Shown one piece after another: positions 22,218-30,413 of a stretch of 64,000 bases of DNA. Origin of the DNA: a virus; IMG/VR virus record IMGVR_UViG_3300035670_000022, positions 1-64,000 of that record. One strand, written 5' to 3'. A program made the position numbers and the translations under genes. Below the pieces are notes generated by a model that searched no databases, was not told the DNA's origin, and saw only the letters and a program-made list of their open reading frames with translations. Position 1 is the stretch's first letter. Each line of letters begins with the position of its first letter.

Positions 22218-23469
22218 TACCCCCTGCGGCGTTAATGACGAGTTCGAGCATAGGAACGTCTTCCCCTTCGTTAAGAATCTTACTAGCTATTAGGCACTCT
22301 AGCTCCCCAGACTTGAATTTAGCGACTGCTTCTTCACGTTCTCTACCTGACTCCCCCCAGATAAACGGCACTTCCATCTTTCTGTCTTGAAAGAGTTTGT
22401 TTAGGATTCTACCGTGTTCAACTCTTTCTACTAACACCAACACAACTCCACGGGGACCGCTGCGGCGTAGGAAATGTTCGGCAAAGGAGACAATTAACTC
22501 ATTGCGATACTCATTGTATACAAGTCCCTCTTCGTAGACTTTATGGCGCTCTGGTTTTAACTCCCCTTTGGGGACAGGAATCTTTACTTTGATGCGCGGC
22601 AGTTTAACGAACAGTAGCTGGGGTCTATGGATAACTTTAAGATCCACCATCACTGTTTCTGAGATGCTTAGCGCCCTAGGACCAATAACACCCTCTAGAA
22701 CAATGTCTGATCCGTCTTCTCGGGTTAAAGTGGCGGAAACGCCGACTCGATAACTTGTGTTTTTACACGCAACACTAATACTGTTACCGGTTTTATTGCC
22801 GAAGTTATGACACTCGTCAAAGACGAGCACGTTAATAGACTCCATCTGCTCCTTATACTTGGTAGCTGCGTAAAGGGATAAGGATCGTCCAGTGGCAACA
22901 GTAATTCTCTCCCACGTTTCTTTTCCCCCTCCTATTCTGCCGATGGGTTCATCTAGTCCTTGGCTTAAACTTTTATGGAGGTTGTTAACTAAGTTGACAG
23001 AAGGGACGGCGACAAGGCACTTGGCTGTGGGAAACTGCTGCAAGATAAAGATAATAGAAGAGGTCTTACCGCTCGCTGTTGGAGACTCGATCAGACAACG
23101 TCGCCAATCTAAAACGGTTTTAACTATCTCGACTTGGTGATCCCATGCCCAATCTGGTAGGGGATACTTTGTAGGCGTCACCCAGTTGTCTACCCAACTG
23201 TCTTCTGGGTGTAGGGTGTAGTCTACTTTGTGGGTTTCTAAGGTTCTTAAAACATAGGGAAGTAGTCCTGTAGGGAAGGTTTTATCCTGCCGACTGTAAC
23301 AGTAGCGTCTAGAGTCTTGAGGTTGATACTGTCCTTTCCAACTATTCTTTACGTTTATATACTCAATGTTTCTGTCTCTCCAACTCAGTACCCGTTCTAT
23401 TTCTTCTTCTACAGTAGGAGAGATGGGAGCTTTTAGCTGGGCAAGGCCAGCATTGTATTTAATCTGCAT
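21985..23469 (-). CDS. UvsW-like SF2 DNA helicase
   Basis: Superfamily 2 helicase motifs appear in order: a Q-like WDHQ, Walker A SPTASGKT (129-136), DECH box (218-221), SAT (~244-246), and C-terminal RecA domain motifs including ASKILNEGEDVPMLE and QKTGRGLRK. The 494-residue length and arrangement fit T4 UvsW, which unwinds R-loops and branched intermediates and helps switch from origin- to recombination-dependent replication. It is preceded by a strong terminator and followed by the primase region. Confidence 0.85.
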   Translation of the reverse strand: MQIKYNAGLAQLKAPISPTVEEEIERVLSWRDRNIEYINVKNSWKGQYQPQDSRRYCYSRQDKTFPTGLLPYVLRTLETHKVDYTLHPEDSWVDNWVTPTKYPLPDWAWDHQVEIVKTVLDWRRCLIESPTASGKTSSIIFILQQFPTAKCLVAVPSVNLVNNLHKSLSQGLDEPIGRIGGGKETWERITVATGRSLSLYAATKYKEQMESINVLVFDECHNFGNKTGNSISVACKNTSYRVGVSATLTREDGSDIVLEGVIGPRALSISETVMVDLKVIHRPQLLFVKLPRIKVKIPVPKGELKPERHKVYEEGLVYNEYRNELIVSFAEHFLRRSGPRGVVLVLVERVEHGRILNKLFQDRKMEVPFIWGESGREREEAVAKFKSGELECLIASKILNEGEDVPMLELVINAAGGSGKRGIIQKTGRGLRKDASGRKRQAIIIDFYDNETHYLTSNSRSRIKNITERHPGTVEIISPEEAFGILQSQAGVVG

Positions 23470-23481
23470 GGCGTGATGTAT

Positions 23482-23508
23482 AAAAAAGGCGGTCTTATTA
23501 AGACCGCC
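23482..23508 (-). terminator. Strong intrinsic terminator
   Basis: On the minus strand GGCGGTCTT-AAT-AAGACCGCC is followed by six T's. It ends the transcript of the gene at 23529-25019, 13 nt before the helicase start. Confidence 0.85.
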
Positions 23509-23528
23509 ACTTATGGGTTAAGTATGTT

Positions 23529-25019
23529 CTACTCAGCTTCAACTTCTAGATCGTCTTCATCTGAGGCTGTTTTAGGTTTAACACTAAATGCTGCTTCAGA
23601 CAGATTCTTGAAAGTCGAAGTCGTTTTAGCTTCGGTAGCTGGTGCTGCAGGAGTTTCTTTACTCTCAGCTAACGCAGCGGAAGCGGGGGCACTTGGCATC
23701 GCTAAAGAACTAAAGTCGACCGGTTTTCCGTTAGCAGCTCTTGCTTCTTGTTGTGCTACAAGTAAAGCGGTGTTAACAAAGTAGTCAATGTGAACGCCAT
23801 TAAAGCAGCCATTGTCGTCTAACGGCATCGGATTAAACACAGGCGCATAGTCTTTTGAGTACTTGCTCTGCTTCAACTTAGCGCTGTATAACTCTGTCAT
23901 TACAGGATAGAGAGGGAAACCCATTTTATGCATGCGCACCCGCTCGTTACCTGTGCCTTTAGCGTGTAACCACTTGTAGTAGTCACCAGGGAGCATAACA
24001 GCATCGTTGGGTAAGTAGTAGGATTTCCGACGAGTACCACTGAAGTCTTTTGGTAACTTAACAGGAATATCCCATTTACCGTCACCGATACTGCTGAGTA
24101 GGGATTTAGTAATCCGATCAATTCGAACAATAAACGGACGATTCAGAGGACGACCCTGGTAGTCTGTAATTCCTGCATCGGCTACGTTGACCCAGTCAAT
24201 GTCGATGGGGTGTTCAAACTGTCCTTCGTTATGACGAGTGGGGTCTTTTCGTCCTAACTGGAAGACCGCCATCAAAATGTACCCTTTGGGGCTGCATTCG
24301 GTCTCTTCACTGTTCCCCTCAAAGGTGTGCTTGTAATCACGGTTCTTGATGCAGTCGAAGCAAGAACGGATTTCTGAAGACTTGTAATACTCTTTGTAGG
24401 GATTCTCGTTTGCAAGGTCAAAGTTGTTCAAATCATACCGCTTAGCATAAGGAGTGATATGCGGATTAGAAGTGAAGAAGTAACTGGGAGTCGTCGGCTC
24501 TTTTGCAGAGCGACTCATACGATTGAAGGGCTGTTTGATGGGAAACGCTCCCGACGTACGACGCTTCTTCGTAGGTAACTCTTCAACGATACTTTCTGTT
24601 TCACACAGCTTCACGAACTTGCCTTTATACATACCTTCAAGACTGGCTCCCCAGTTATAGCTGAGGATAATACCCCGGACAGCAACAAATTTATGCGCGT
24701 CGTTATTGAGGTTAAGCTCTTCTCCGGTTAGTCCTTGGGATTGTTCTTCTTTTGTAGGGGTGGCAAACCACTCTAAGTATTCTTTCTTGTCGATGCGTAG
24801 GGTTCGGTGGTAAGACCAACTCTTGTCAAAGGTGCTTTGTTCACCGGCGCCCTGCTTAAGCAGAAACTCCTGGCCAATCTGCCCCTCTTTAATGAGATTC
24901 TCTGCATCTTGCTTTGTTGCGTACAACTCGTTGATGTCTTCACTAACATCAATGTCGTACATGTTTAGCGCTGAAGATTCTTCAAACGCCTCGTTGTTGC
25001 CGTGAGTGATTTCGTCCAT
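23529..25019 (-). CDS. Abundant replication protein, possible ssDNA-binding protein
   Basis: This 496-residue protein is not recognised by name. A central cysteine cluster (CFDC...EC, about 218-241) could bind zinc, as in T4 gp32-like ssDNA-binding proteins. The last ~75 residues are Ala/Ser/Pro/Lys-rich and end DEDDLEVEAE, an acidic tail typical of ssDNA-binding proteins that dock replication partners. It is bounded by its own motif-containing leader and a strong terminator, suggesting separate, strong expression. It lies between the clamp-loader region and the helicase. The SSB role is inference. Confidence 0.4.
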   Translation of the reverse strand: MDEITHGNNEAFEESSALNMYDIDVSEDINELYATKQDAENLIKEGQIGQEFLLKQGAGEQSTFDKSWSYHRTLRIDKKEYLEWFATPTKEEQSQGLTGEELNLNNDAHKFVAVRGIILSYNWGASLEGMYKGKFVKLCETESIVEELPTKKRRTSGAFPIKQPFNRMSRSAKEPTTPSYFFTSNPHITPYAKRYDLNNFDLANENPYKEYYKSSEIRSCFDCIKNRDYKHTFEGNSEETECSPKGYILMAVFQLGRKDPTRHNEGQFEHPIDIDWVNVADAGITDYQGRPLNRPFIVRIDRITKSLLSSIGDGKWDIPVKLPKDFSGTRRKSYYLPNDAVMLPGDYYKWLHAKGTGNERVRMHKMGFPLYPVMTELYSAKLKQSKYSKDYAPVFNPMPLDDNGCFNGVHIDYFVNTALLVAQQEARAANGKPVDFSSLAMPSAPASAALAESKETPAAPATEAKTTSTFKNLSEAAFSVKPKTASDEDDLEVEAE

Positions 25020-25065
25020 TTTGGTAACTTTAATTTTGGGCTGCTTTTTGAGATTTGTTTTTTTG

Positions 25066-25085
25066 CTTTTACTCTTCTCTGTTTT
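25066..25085 (-). promoter_or_regulatory. Dispersed motif copy
   Basis: An exact 18-mer in minus-strand orientation, 47 nt upstream of the ATG at 25019, directly downstream of the structured element at 25112-25185. Confidence 0.5.
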
Positions 25086-25111
25086 TTTGCTCGGTGTTGT
25101 TCTTTGGCGGC

Positions 25112-25185
25112 CGGCTGGTCAGATTCTGAACAGTTCAGAATGTGGGTCTTTGATTCGTCAGCGAACTATCATATCTGACCAGCCG
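25112..25185. repeat. Nested inverted repeats (multi-stem element)
   Basis: An outer perfect 13-bp stem (CGGCTGGTCAGAT at 25112-25124 with its complement at 25173-25185) encloses the palindrome ATTCTGAAC-A-GTTCAGAAT (25123-25141) and a small TTCG/CGAA hairpin (25154-25165). The stems share two bases, so a three-way junction is possible in RNA or DNA. It lies in the only sizeable gap (25020-25193) of this replication region. Confidence 0.65.
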
Positions 25186-25193
25186 TGTACTTA

Positions 25194-26138
25194 CTATAGC
25201 ACATTCCTCCCTCTAATCATATCTAGCCAGTGGCACTGAGCGAGATGTGAAGGCTTGAATATGTAGGCTTTCTTGACGTTACGGTCTTTCTTTTTCCCGC
25301 GTTTAGGGGTGTATGCCATAAGTCCACTGTGGGTGGTATCCGCCCAGTATCTATGTGTGAAGTAGCACCAAAGTGCGAATTGAGCCAAAGGAGACTTAAA
25401 GGCCAGAGACGTGCCAGCACTAAGTACTCGTTCAAGAAAGGGTTGAAGATACGTAGAGAGTCCAGACACCTCTCCTTTGTAGAAGAGGTGATACTCGCTA
25501 TAACTACGTCCGAAAAAGTCATACATATCAGAGTCGCTAATCTGACCCCAGCGTTTATAGCCTTCTGGTTCGTTTAAAGACTCTATCAAGTCTTTATGGA
25601 TAGAAGAGAAGGTCCACTCATCAGCGGTGACTAGAGGTAGATCCATGCGCACTTTGTAGTGGTATGACAGCGGAGCAGCTCGATAGAAGTTTTGGATGTT
25701 CTTTTCTTGCTGTGTGTCTGCTTCTGGGAAGCCGTAGTCTAACTTGGTTAGGTCTAGAATCACATAAGGCTTGCCAGAGAGTTTTTTAGCAACTTCTTTT
25801 TGGTCTTCTTTGGTGCCGTCCGTGAGTTCTAGTTTGACGTCCCCACAGGGGAGAGCACAAATAAAGAAGTAAAAGTGCATATCACTGATGACTAGGTTTT
25901 TATCCCTGGGGATACCGTATTCAGTGTTTACTTTGAAGTCTTTTAGGTGGATGATGTACGCCCTAGGGCTGTCGTCAAACGGATCCTCGAACTCTAAGGC
26001 GGTACGTATTTCATGGTTGGTAGGATGATAGAGGTGATGCAAGTTGTGCGGCACCTCTTTCAGAATCCATTGCACTTGTTGGACAGAACCTAAAGTTAAG
26101 TAGGGTACACCACTTGAGAAATTTAGGTTAGATTGCAT
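25194..26138 (-). CDS. Hypothetical protein, 314 aa
   Basis: An alpha/beta protein with many Tyr, His and Trp residues. The segment KPYVILDLTKLDYGFPE and a C-terminal basic stretch (PKRGKKKDRNVKKAY) suggest nucleic-acid contact. Its start overlaps the clamp loader gene by 11 nt, so it is co-translated with it. It could be a second clamp-loader subunit or another replisome part by position, but I see no diagnostic motif. Confidence 0.5.
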   Translation of the reverse strand: MQSNLNFSSGVPYLTLGSVQQVQWILKEVPHNLHHLYHPTNHEIRTALEFEDPFDDSPRAYIIHLKDFKVNTEYGIPRDKNLVISDMHFYFFICALPCGDVKLELTDGTKEDQKEVAKKLSGKPYVILDLTKLDYGFPEADTQQEKNIQNFYRAAPLSYHYKVRMDLPLVTADEWTFSSIHKDLIESLNEPEGYKRWGQISDSDMYDFFGRSYSEYHLFYKGEVSGLSTYLQPFLERVLSAGTSLAFKSPLAQFALWCYFTHRYWADTTHSGLMAYTPKRGKKKDRNVKKAYIFKPSHLAQCHWLDMIRGRNVL

Positions 26139-27234
26139 ACTTTAACGCTTTAGTTCGGTCGCTTATAGACTTGTTGTCTACAATGCGTTTACCGTACAGA
26201 GTAGAAAGATAGGAAAGCAGACTTAGCTGCCCGTAGTTCTGTAGGAACTGGTTGATTTTCTCTATGGCAAATAGCTGGTCTTCGGTTGGGGCTCCTTTAA
26301 TCGAGACAAGAATATCTTCAATAAACTGTGTAGCAAGGTTTAAAGGAGACGTATAAGACTGTATCGCCTTGATACTATCCATTAGGTTATAGAAGTCCAC
26401 CTCTTTTTCTAAACACTCCCAGATATGGAGTCGTTGGGTCGGGGAAGCCATCTGTAGAATATGTCCAGCAATATCTGGCAGCATACTCTCGTCTTCTTGT
26501 TTGATTCGCTCTAAATAGGCCAGCCCTAATCCAAGAGAGTTACGAGACGCTTTAGAAACCAGATCTATGGTCTCTTGGGGGGCGTCTGGATACTTGTTAG
26601 TTAGATAGTTGCTGATCTGCTCGACGGTAAACGGTAGAAACTGAATAGGACAGCCCCGGCGAATCAATGCGATTAGATCCTGCACATTGATCTTGTCTTC
26701 CCGCATACTGATAAAGACGAAGCAGACGTTGTTGTTTGGTGCTTCAACCTCTGACTTTAATAAAACCTGTTGACGGATAGCGGGACCAAACGCCTGAAAC
26801 TCATCGAAGACAATCCAGAGGACATCACGATCAGGTCTTCCAGTATGGGTATGTCCAGCCGCAGCCTGAGCTAACGCTTCATTAACCTGAGACTGGTCTG
26901 TCCCTTGTTCCCGACGCCCTGGCTGTAACCAGATGGTATCGCCATAGGCTCTTCCTCCCAGTCGTTCATCTTCAGTGCGGGTGCAATTCAAGCAGACACC
27001 ACATGGCTCATATTCTCCCTGTTTACGTCCTAGACAGCGGAAGGAGCGCATCAGCAGTCGCACAAATGCTGTCTTACCCACACCGCTGGGTCCGCTGATA
27101 TAGATTGATCGGGGCAGCCCCTTGTCTTCATCTAACCCATTAATAATGAACTTTTTTGCAAGGTTTACCGCTGCCTCTTGCCCGTAATACTCGTCCCAGC
27201 GCATGGGGTTAGATAGATAAGCAATATTTTTCAT
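26128..27234 (-). CDS. AAA+ clamp loader (DNA polymerase III gamma/tau-like)
   Basis: This enzyme loads the sliding clamp onto primed DNA. From the ATG at 27234, Walker A GPSGVGKT is at 48-55, zinc cysteines at about 67, 78, 81 and 84 (CGVCLNC, as in DnaX), and a Walker B-like VFDEFQAF follows. A sensor-1-like FISMRE and an arginine-finger region (RRGCPIQFLPF) come next. The ATG at 27234 is preferred over an upstream in-frame TTG because a 9-bp hairpin directly precedes it. An overlapping unknown gene follows downstream. Confidence 0.85.
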   Translation of the reverse strand: MKNIAYLSNPMRWDEYYGQEAAVNLAKKFIINGLDEDKGLPRSIYISGPSGVGKTAFVRLLMRSFRCLGRKQGEYEPCGVCLNCTRTEDERLGGRAYGDTIWLQPGRREQGTDQSQVNEALAQAAAGHTHTGRPDRDVLWIVFDEFQAFGPAIRQQVLLKSEVEAPNNNVCFVFISMREDKINVQDLIALIRRGCPIQFLPFTVEQISNYLTNKYPDAPQETIDLVSKASRNSLGLGLAYLERIKQEDESMLPDIAGHILQMASPTQRLHIWECLEKEVDFYNLMDSIKAIQSYTSPLNLATQFIEDILVSIKGAPTEDQLFAIEKINQFLQNYGQLSLLSYLSTLYGKRIVDNKSISDRTKALKYAI

Positions 27235-27255
27235 GGTTAATTGACTCAATTAACC
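27235..27255 (-). other. 9-bp hairpin abutting the clamp-loader start
   Basis: GGTTAATTG-AGT-CAATTAACC is a perfect stem with its last base touching the ATG at 27234. No U-run follows. The position matches the hairpin before nrdB, suggesting a shared control or processing role. Confidence 0.5.
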
Positions 27256-27261
27256 TTGGGC

Positions 27262-27462
27262 TTAATAGTGAATCTTAACTGTTTGACCCAAGGTGTTTAC
27301 TCTAATTTCTGGAGGCTCGTCGCCTTCGGTTGTATTTGTTCTTTCACTCTTCTCTGTTTTCAGTATCTCTTCCAGGGCCTCCTTAGGGTCTTGTGGGTCT
27401 AGTCCTGGGATTTGGTAGTTCAGAGTTTGTTTAACAAACTCTGTTAGGATAGGGTCTGCCAT
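27262..27462 (-). CDS. Small hypothetical protein, 66 aa
   Basis: An acidic small protein with a helical first half and a C-terminal strand (IRVNTLGQTVKIHY). A copy of the dispersed motif (27341-27360, one mismatch) is embedded in its coding sequence, encoding KTEKSERTN. It lies 6 nt downstream of the 94-residue gene and precedes the clamp loader. Function unknown. Confidence 0.5.
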   Translation of the reverse strand: MADPILTEFVKQTLNYQIPGLDPQDPKEALEEILKTEKSERTNTTEGDEPPEIRVNTLGQTVKIHY

Positions 27463-27468
27463 TAGAAG

Positions 27469-27753
27469 TTAAACGCAAAGGGTCTCCATCAGGTTACCGT
27501 AGCGTTCCATCGTATCGCTGCATTTACCGTAGAGATCGAGCAGTTTCTCTTCGTTATTGAAGCCAAAAGTCTCCAGTAGTTGCTGTACCCATAGGGCGAA
27601 AATAGTTTCGTCCCAGTCAAATTCTTGAGACTCTAAAATACCTTCATGGATGCAATAGCCCGCTTCTTGGGGAAGACCTAGGGCCACTGCTTCTTGACCG
27701 CACATTAAAATGCAACGATCCGAAAAGTTTTTGACAAGGGTGTGATTAATCAT
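27469..27753 (-). CDS. Small hypothetical protein, 94 aa
   Basis: A helical protein with five cysteines and an acidic surface. It follows the SNF2-like helicase by 6 nt and precedes another small gene by 6 nt, a typical tightly packed operon. No recognised domain. Confidence 0.5.
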   Translation of the reverse strand: MINHTLVKNFSDRCILMCGQEAVALGLPQEAGYCIHEGILESQEFDWDETIFALWVQQLLETFGFNNEEKLLDLYGKCSDTMERYGNLMETLCV

Positions 27754-27759
27754 TAGCTG

Positions 27760-29424
27760 TTAATGAAACATAAGGGATAGGGCGTCGGACGGCGTCAGAT
27801 CAGATTCTGTCTCTTCTGCTTCGAAGTCGACTTCGTAGTCTAGCATCAGCTTTGAGCAACGAATCTTTTCTAATGCCAGTTTAGTCTGGTATTCGTCAAT
27901 CATCCCAGTCTGATACAGATAATGTAGTTTGACTTCTGGATAGGTATTACCTGAGCGAACCACACGGCTGATAGACTGTTGGATCTTGATAGAGCTCCAG
28001 GGCAGACAATAGTAAATAACGTCACTTGCTTTCGTTAAGTCAATAGACTGTCCCGCCAGAGTGATAGAGAAGACTCCTGCTTTGATATTGGGATTGTATT
28101 GAAATTCTGTAACTGCTTCAATACGCTGTTCCATGTTCATCTCTGGGGGCTCGGCATTGGGGTCTTTTGAGTAGAGACGAATCGTCTCAACTTTCAAGGT
28201 ATTTCTTAGATGGTGCGTACATAACCAGGCAGAAGCGACTCGATCACAGAAGATAACCACTTTACCTTCAGCCCTTTGGACAAGGTCTAATAGATACTTG
28301 ATTTTAGGGGTAGGTCTAGTGCCGTCGCCTGGAAAGTTAGCGATTTTGATAAGCGGGTTAATTAGCTGAAGAGCCTCTGCTTGCTGCTGTTTTGTAATAC
28401 CGTCTGATACTCGTCGTAGTTGTTCTAAATGGGAGGCGACGTAGAGGTCATAGATATCTTTTTGTTCTTGATCTGGTTCAACAGCGTGCATTACGTGTTC
28501 TGCTTCGGGAAGCGTCATGCAGCGCCTGATTTGCGGCTCATCTATACGAACACGGTGGATAAACCGCCGCATCATATGATAGTAATCCGCCATCTTAGCT
28601 GGCTCAAGTCGTTGCAGATACTTCTCTGGGGCATCTTCCTTTTGGATATAGCTCGTAGATATCCGCTGCTTGCTGCCGAAGTCTTTACTAAAAGACTGAG
28701 CAGAACGGTATAGCCAGTTGTCGCCATATACAAAAGTAAGAATGCTGTGTAGTTCTTTAAGGTTCCCTTCGGAGGGTGTGCCTGTAAGGGCTAAGCACCG
28801 CCGACTCTTCTCTCTTATCTTCTTTAGGTGTGCTGTGCGGGCTGTATTAGATCGTAACCCATGAACTTCGTCTACCACAAGTAGAGTTGGTTTGAGTTTC
28901 CGAAGACGTTTAGACAGAGTCGTCTTCGAAGAATACTTTCTTCCGGATGCCCGCCTTTTGGGAAAGTCTTGAGAGTAAATGATGATTGGACATTGGGTCT
29001 TCTCTAAGTCAGCTAGGGAGTTTACAACTTGGTATAGTCCTTTGAACATCGAGATCTTAGAGAAGTCTTCTAGCCACCGCTCGGCGGCTAACAGGTTCAA
29101 CACAACAATGTGGATGCTACCCTTTCGTAATTGCTGTAGTCGCTCTTTGTATAGTCCTAGAATTGTCACAATGGTAGAAGTGGTTTTTCCTACCGACATT
29201 GACCAACCCATGATATTAAATCGGCGGCAGCACATTACCGCTGCATATTGATATTGATAGGGTCTATCGTCTGCATGGGGGTTTTCTTTCAGAAAAGAGT
29301 TAAATCCGTCTTTGGTTCGCTCTAGAAAGAACGAGTATGCTGACAGCCCCGCAAGTTGATTTACTTCTAGGGGGAGAAATGCGTCGAGCTCCTCTGCGGT
29401 AGAGAGGACAATCTTGTTAGTCAT
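27760..29424 (-). CDS. SNF2-family (SF2) helicase/translocase
   Basis: The 554-residue protein has an SNF2-type N-terminal core: Walker A MSVGKTT (GKT at 79-81), motif Ia (VVLNLLAAERW), DEVH box at 185-188, motif III (ALTGTPSEGN), then a C-terminal RecA domain with VVIFCDRVASAW, LAGQSIDLTKA and QSISRVVRSG. Such phage proteins remodel DNA-protein complexes or restart stalled forks. Its start overlaps the uracil-DNA glycosylase gene by 8 nt. It is the second SF2 enzyme in the window, distinct from the UvsW-like one. Confidence 0.85.
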   Translation of the reverse strand: MTNKIVLSTAEELDAFLPLEVNQLAGLSAYSFFLERTKDGFNSFLKENPHADDRPYQYQYAAVMCCRRFNIMGWSMSVGKTTSTIVTILGLYKERLQQLRKGSIHIVVLNLLAAERWLEDFSKISMFKGLYQVVNSLADLEKTQCPIIIYSQDFPKRRASGRKYSSKTTLSKRLRKLKPTLLVVDEVHGLRSNTARTAHLKKIREKSRRCLALTGTPSEGNLKELHSILTFVYGDNWLYRSAQSFSKDFGSKQRISTSYIQKEDAPEKYLQRLEPAKMADYYHMMRRFIHRVRIDEPQIRRCMTLPEAEHVMHAVEPDQEQKDIYDLYVASHLEQLRRVSDGITKQQQAEALQLINPLIKIANFPGDGTRPTPKIKYLLDLVQRAEGKVVIFCDRVASAWLCTHHLRNTLKVETIRLYSKDPNAEPPEMNMEQRIEAVTEFQYNPNIKAGVFSITLAGQSIDLTKASDVIYYCLPWSSIKIQQSISRVVRSGNTYPEVKLHYLYQTGMIDEYQTKLALEKIRCSKLMLDYEVDFEAEETESDLTPSDALSLMFH

Positions 29425-30205
29425 GAATATAATCTGCTAGAAGGCGTAGGTCTTTGATGAATTTATCAATAGGTGAACCGGGCAGCGGCGGGTAAAGCCA
29501 GTCTGTGGTAGATATATAGGTTCCTTTACTCGTTTGTTTAACAGCAGTCTCTATGCGCGGTTCGCTTCGGGCTGCTATGGCTGGGTTGAAGGAAAAGACA
29601 AACGGTCGACCATTGATTATATGAACCTTACGGCGACTACCTATAACTCCCTGAGCATCAAGCTGGGCGCTGGTTGATTTATATAGGTGCTTTATTGCTC
29701 GAAAGGCGTGAGTACCTACAACGAGTGTTGGAGCCTGGGGGCAGTGTAGGTCTAATAATTGAAACTCAGAGGTTAACCACTTATTCGTACAGGGTTTAAT
29801 GTGAGCTCCTTCTATAACACTGACTTTGTTTGGAGAACATTTAACAGCATTAGTTATCCAACAGTCTGTATATGTATCTAAGCCGTACATAAGGTGAAGT
29901 GCCCGTCGTAGGAAGTTACCTGCGTTTCTAGGTTGAACCTTACCCCGATAGACTTCCGGGCGGTCTCGAAATTTATCTACCATGGGATACCCTTCTTTGA
30001 CTTCGTAAGCACCCGGATAATCAGAAATAACAATCAGCTTTACCTTTGATAGATCTTCAGGACCATTCCCGTGGACACACCACTGCGGCGATTCTTCTCT
30101 AGCTATAGCCCGTACGTTATGTTCACGCCGCAGGTCCCCTAGGCTACAGGCAGCGCAATCTAAGTCACTTTCTATAATTGGGTGCGTTTTACAGGGGTAG
30201 GTCAT
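29417..30205 (-). CDS. Uracil-DNA glycosylase family 4-like protein
   Basis: Family-4 uracil-DNA glycosylases remove uracil from DNA and bind a 4Fe-4S cluster. Candidate cluster cysteines are the CAAC pair near residues 17-20, VKCSPN (~124) and KPCTNKW (~140). The active-site segment reads VISDYPGAYEVKEGYP and NAGNFLRRAL, and TNAVKCSPNKV matches the family core. A catalytic change is possible: the usual GEAPG is SDYPG here, so activity may differ from classical enzymes. It is co-translated with the SNF2-like helicase. Confidence 0.7.
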   Translation of the reverse strand: MTYPCKTHPIIESDLDCAACSLGDLRREHNVRAIAREESPQWCVHGNGPEDLSKVKLIVISDYPGAYEVKEGYPMVDKFRDRPEVYRGKVQPRNAGNFLRRALHLMYGLDTYTDCWITNAVKCSPNKVSVIEGAHIKPCTNKWLTSEFQLLDLHCPQAPTLVVGTHAFRAIKHLYKSTSAQLDAQGVIGSRRKVHIINGRPFVFSFNPAIAARSEPRIETAVKQTSKGTYISTTDWLYPPLPGSPIDKFIKDLRLLADYIHD

Positions 30206-30413
30206 GCTCGTCCTCGTTAAAATCTAACGGTTCTAGAACCAATCTTGGCTTTACGCCTTTAATAACAGGTCGTACAATTTGTACAACTTTGTAGACAGTG
30301 CCATTGCGTCTTAGAAGATCTCCTTCGCTAGTAACCCACTGTCGTGTATGGGACTGTAAATAGGAGGGGTACTCCAGACAGTAGCGGTTCTTATCTGTTG
30401 CTTTATTAGGCAT
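30189..30413 (-). CDS. Small hypothetical protein, 74 aa
   Basis: A small, basic-then-acidic protein with a beta-rich centre (GTVYKVVQIVRP). It overlaps the UDG gene by 17 nt and the upstream 441-residue gene by 8 nt, so it is embedded in the replication operon. No family recognised. Confidence 0.5.
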   Translation of the reverse strand: MPNKATDKNRYCLEYPSYLQSHTRQWVTSEGDLLRRNGTVYKVVQIVRPVIKGVKPRLVLEPLDFNEDEHDLPL

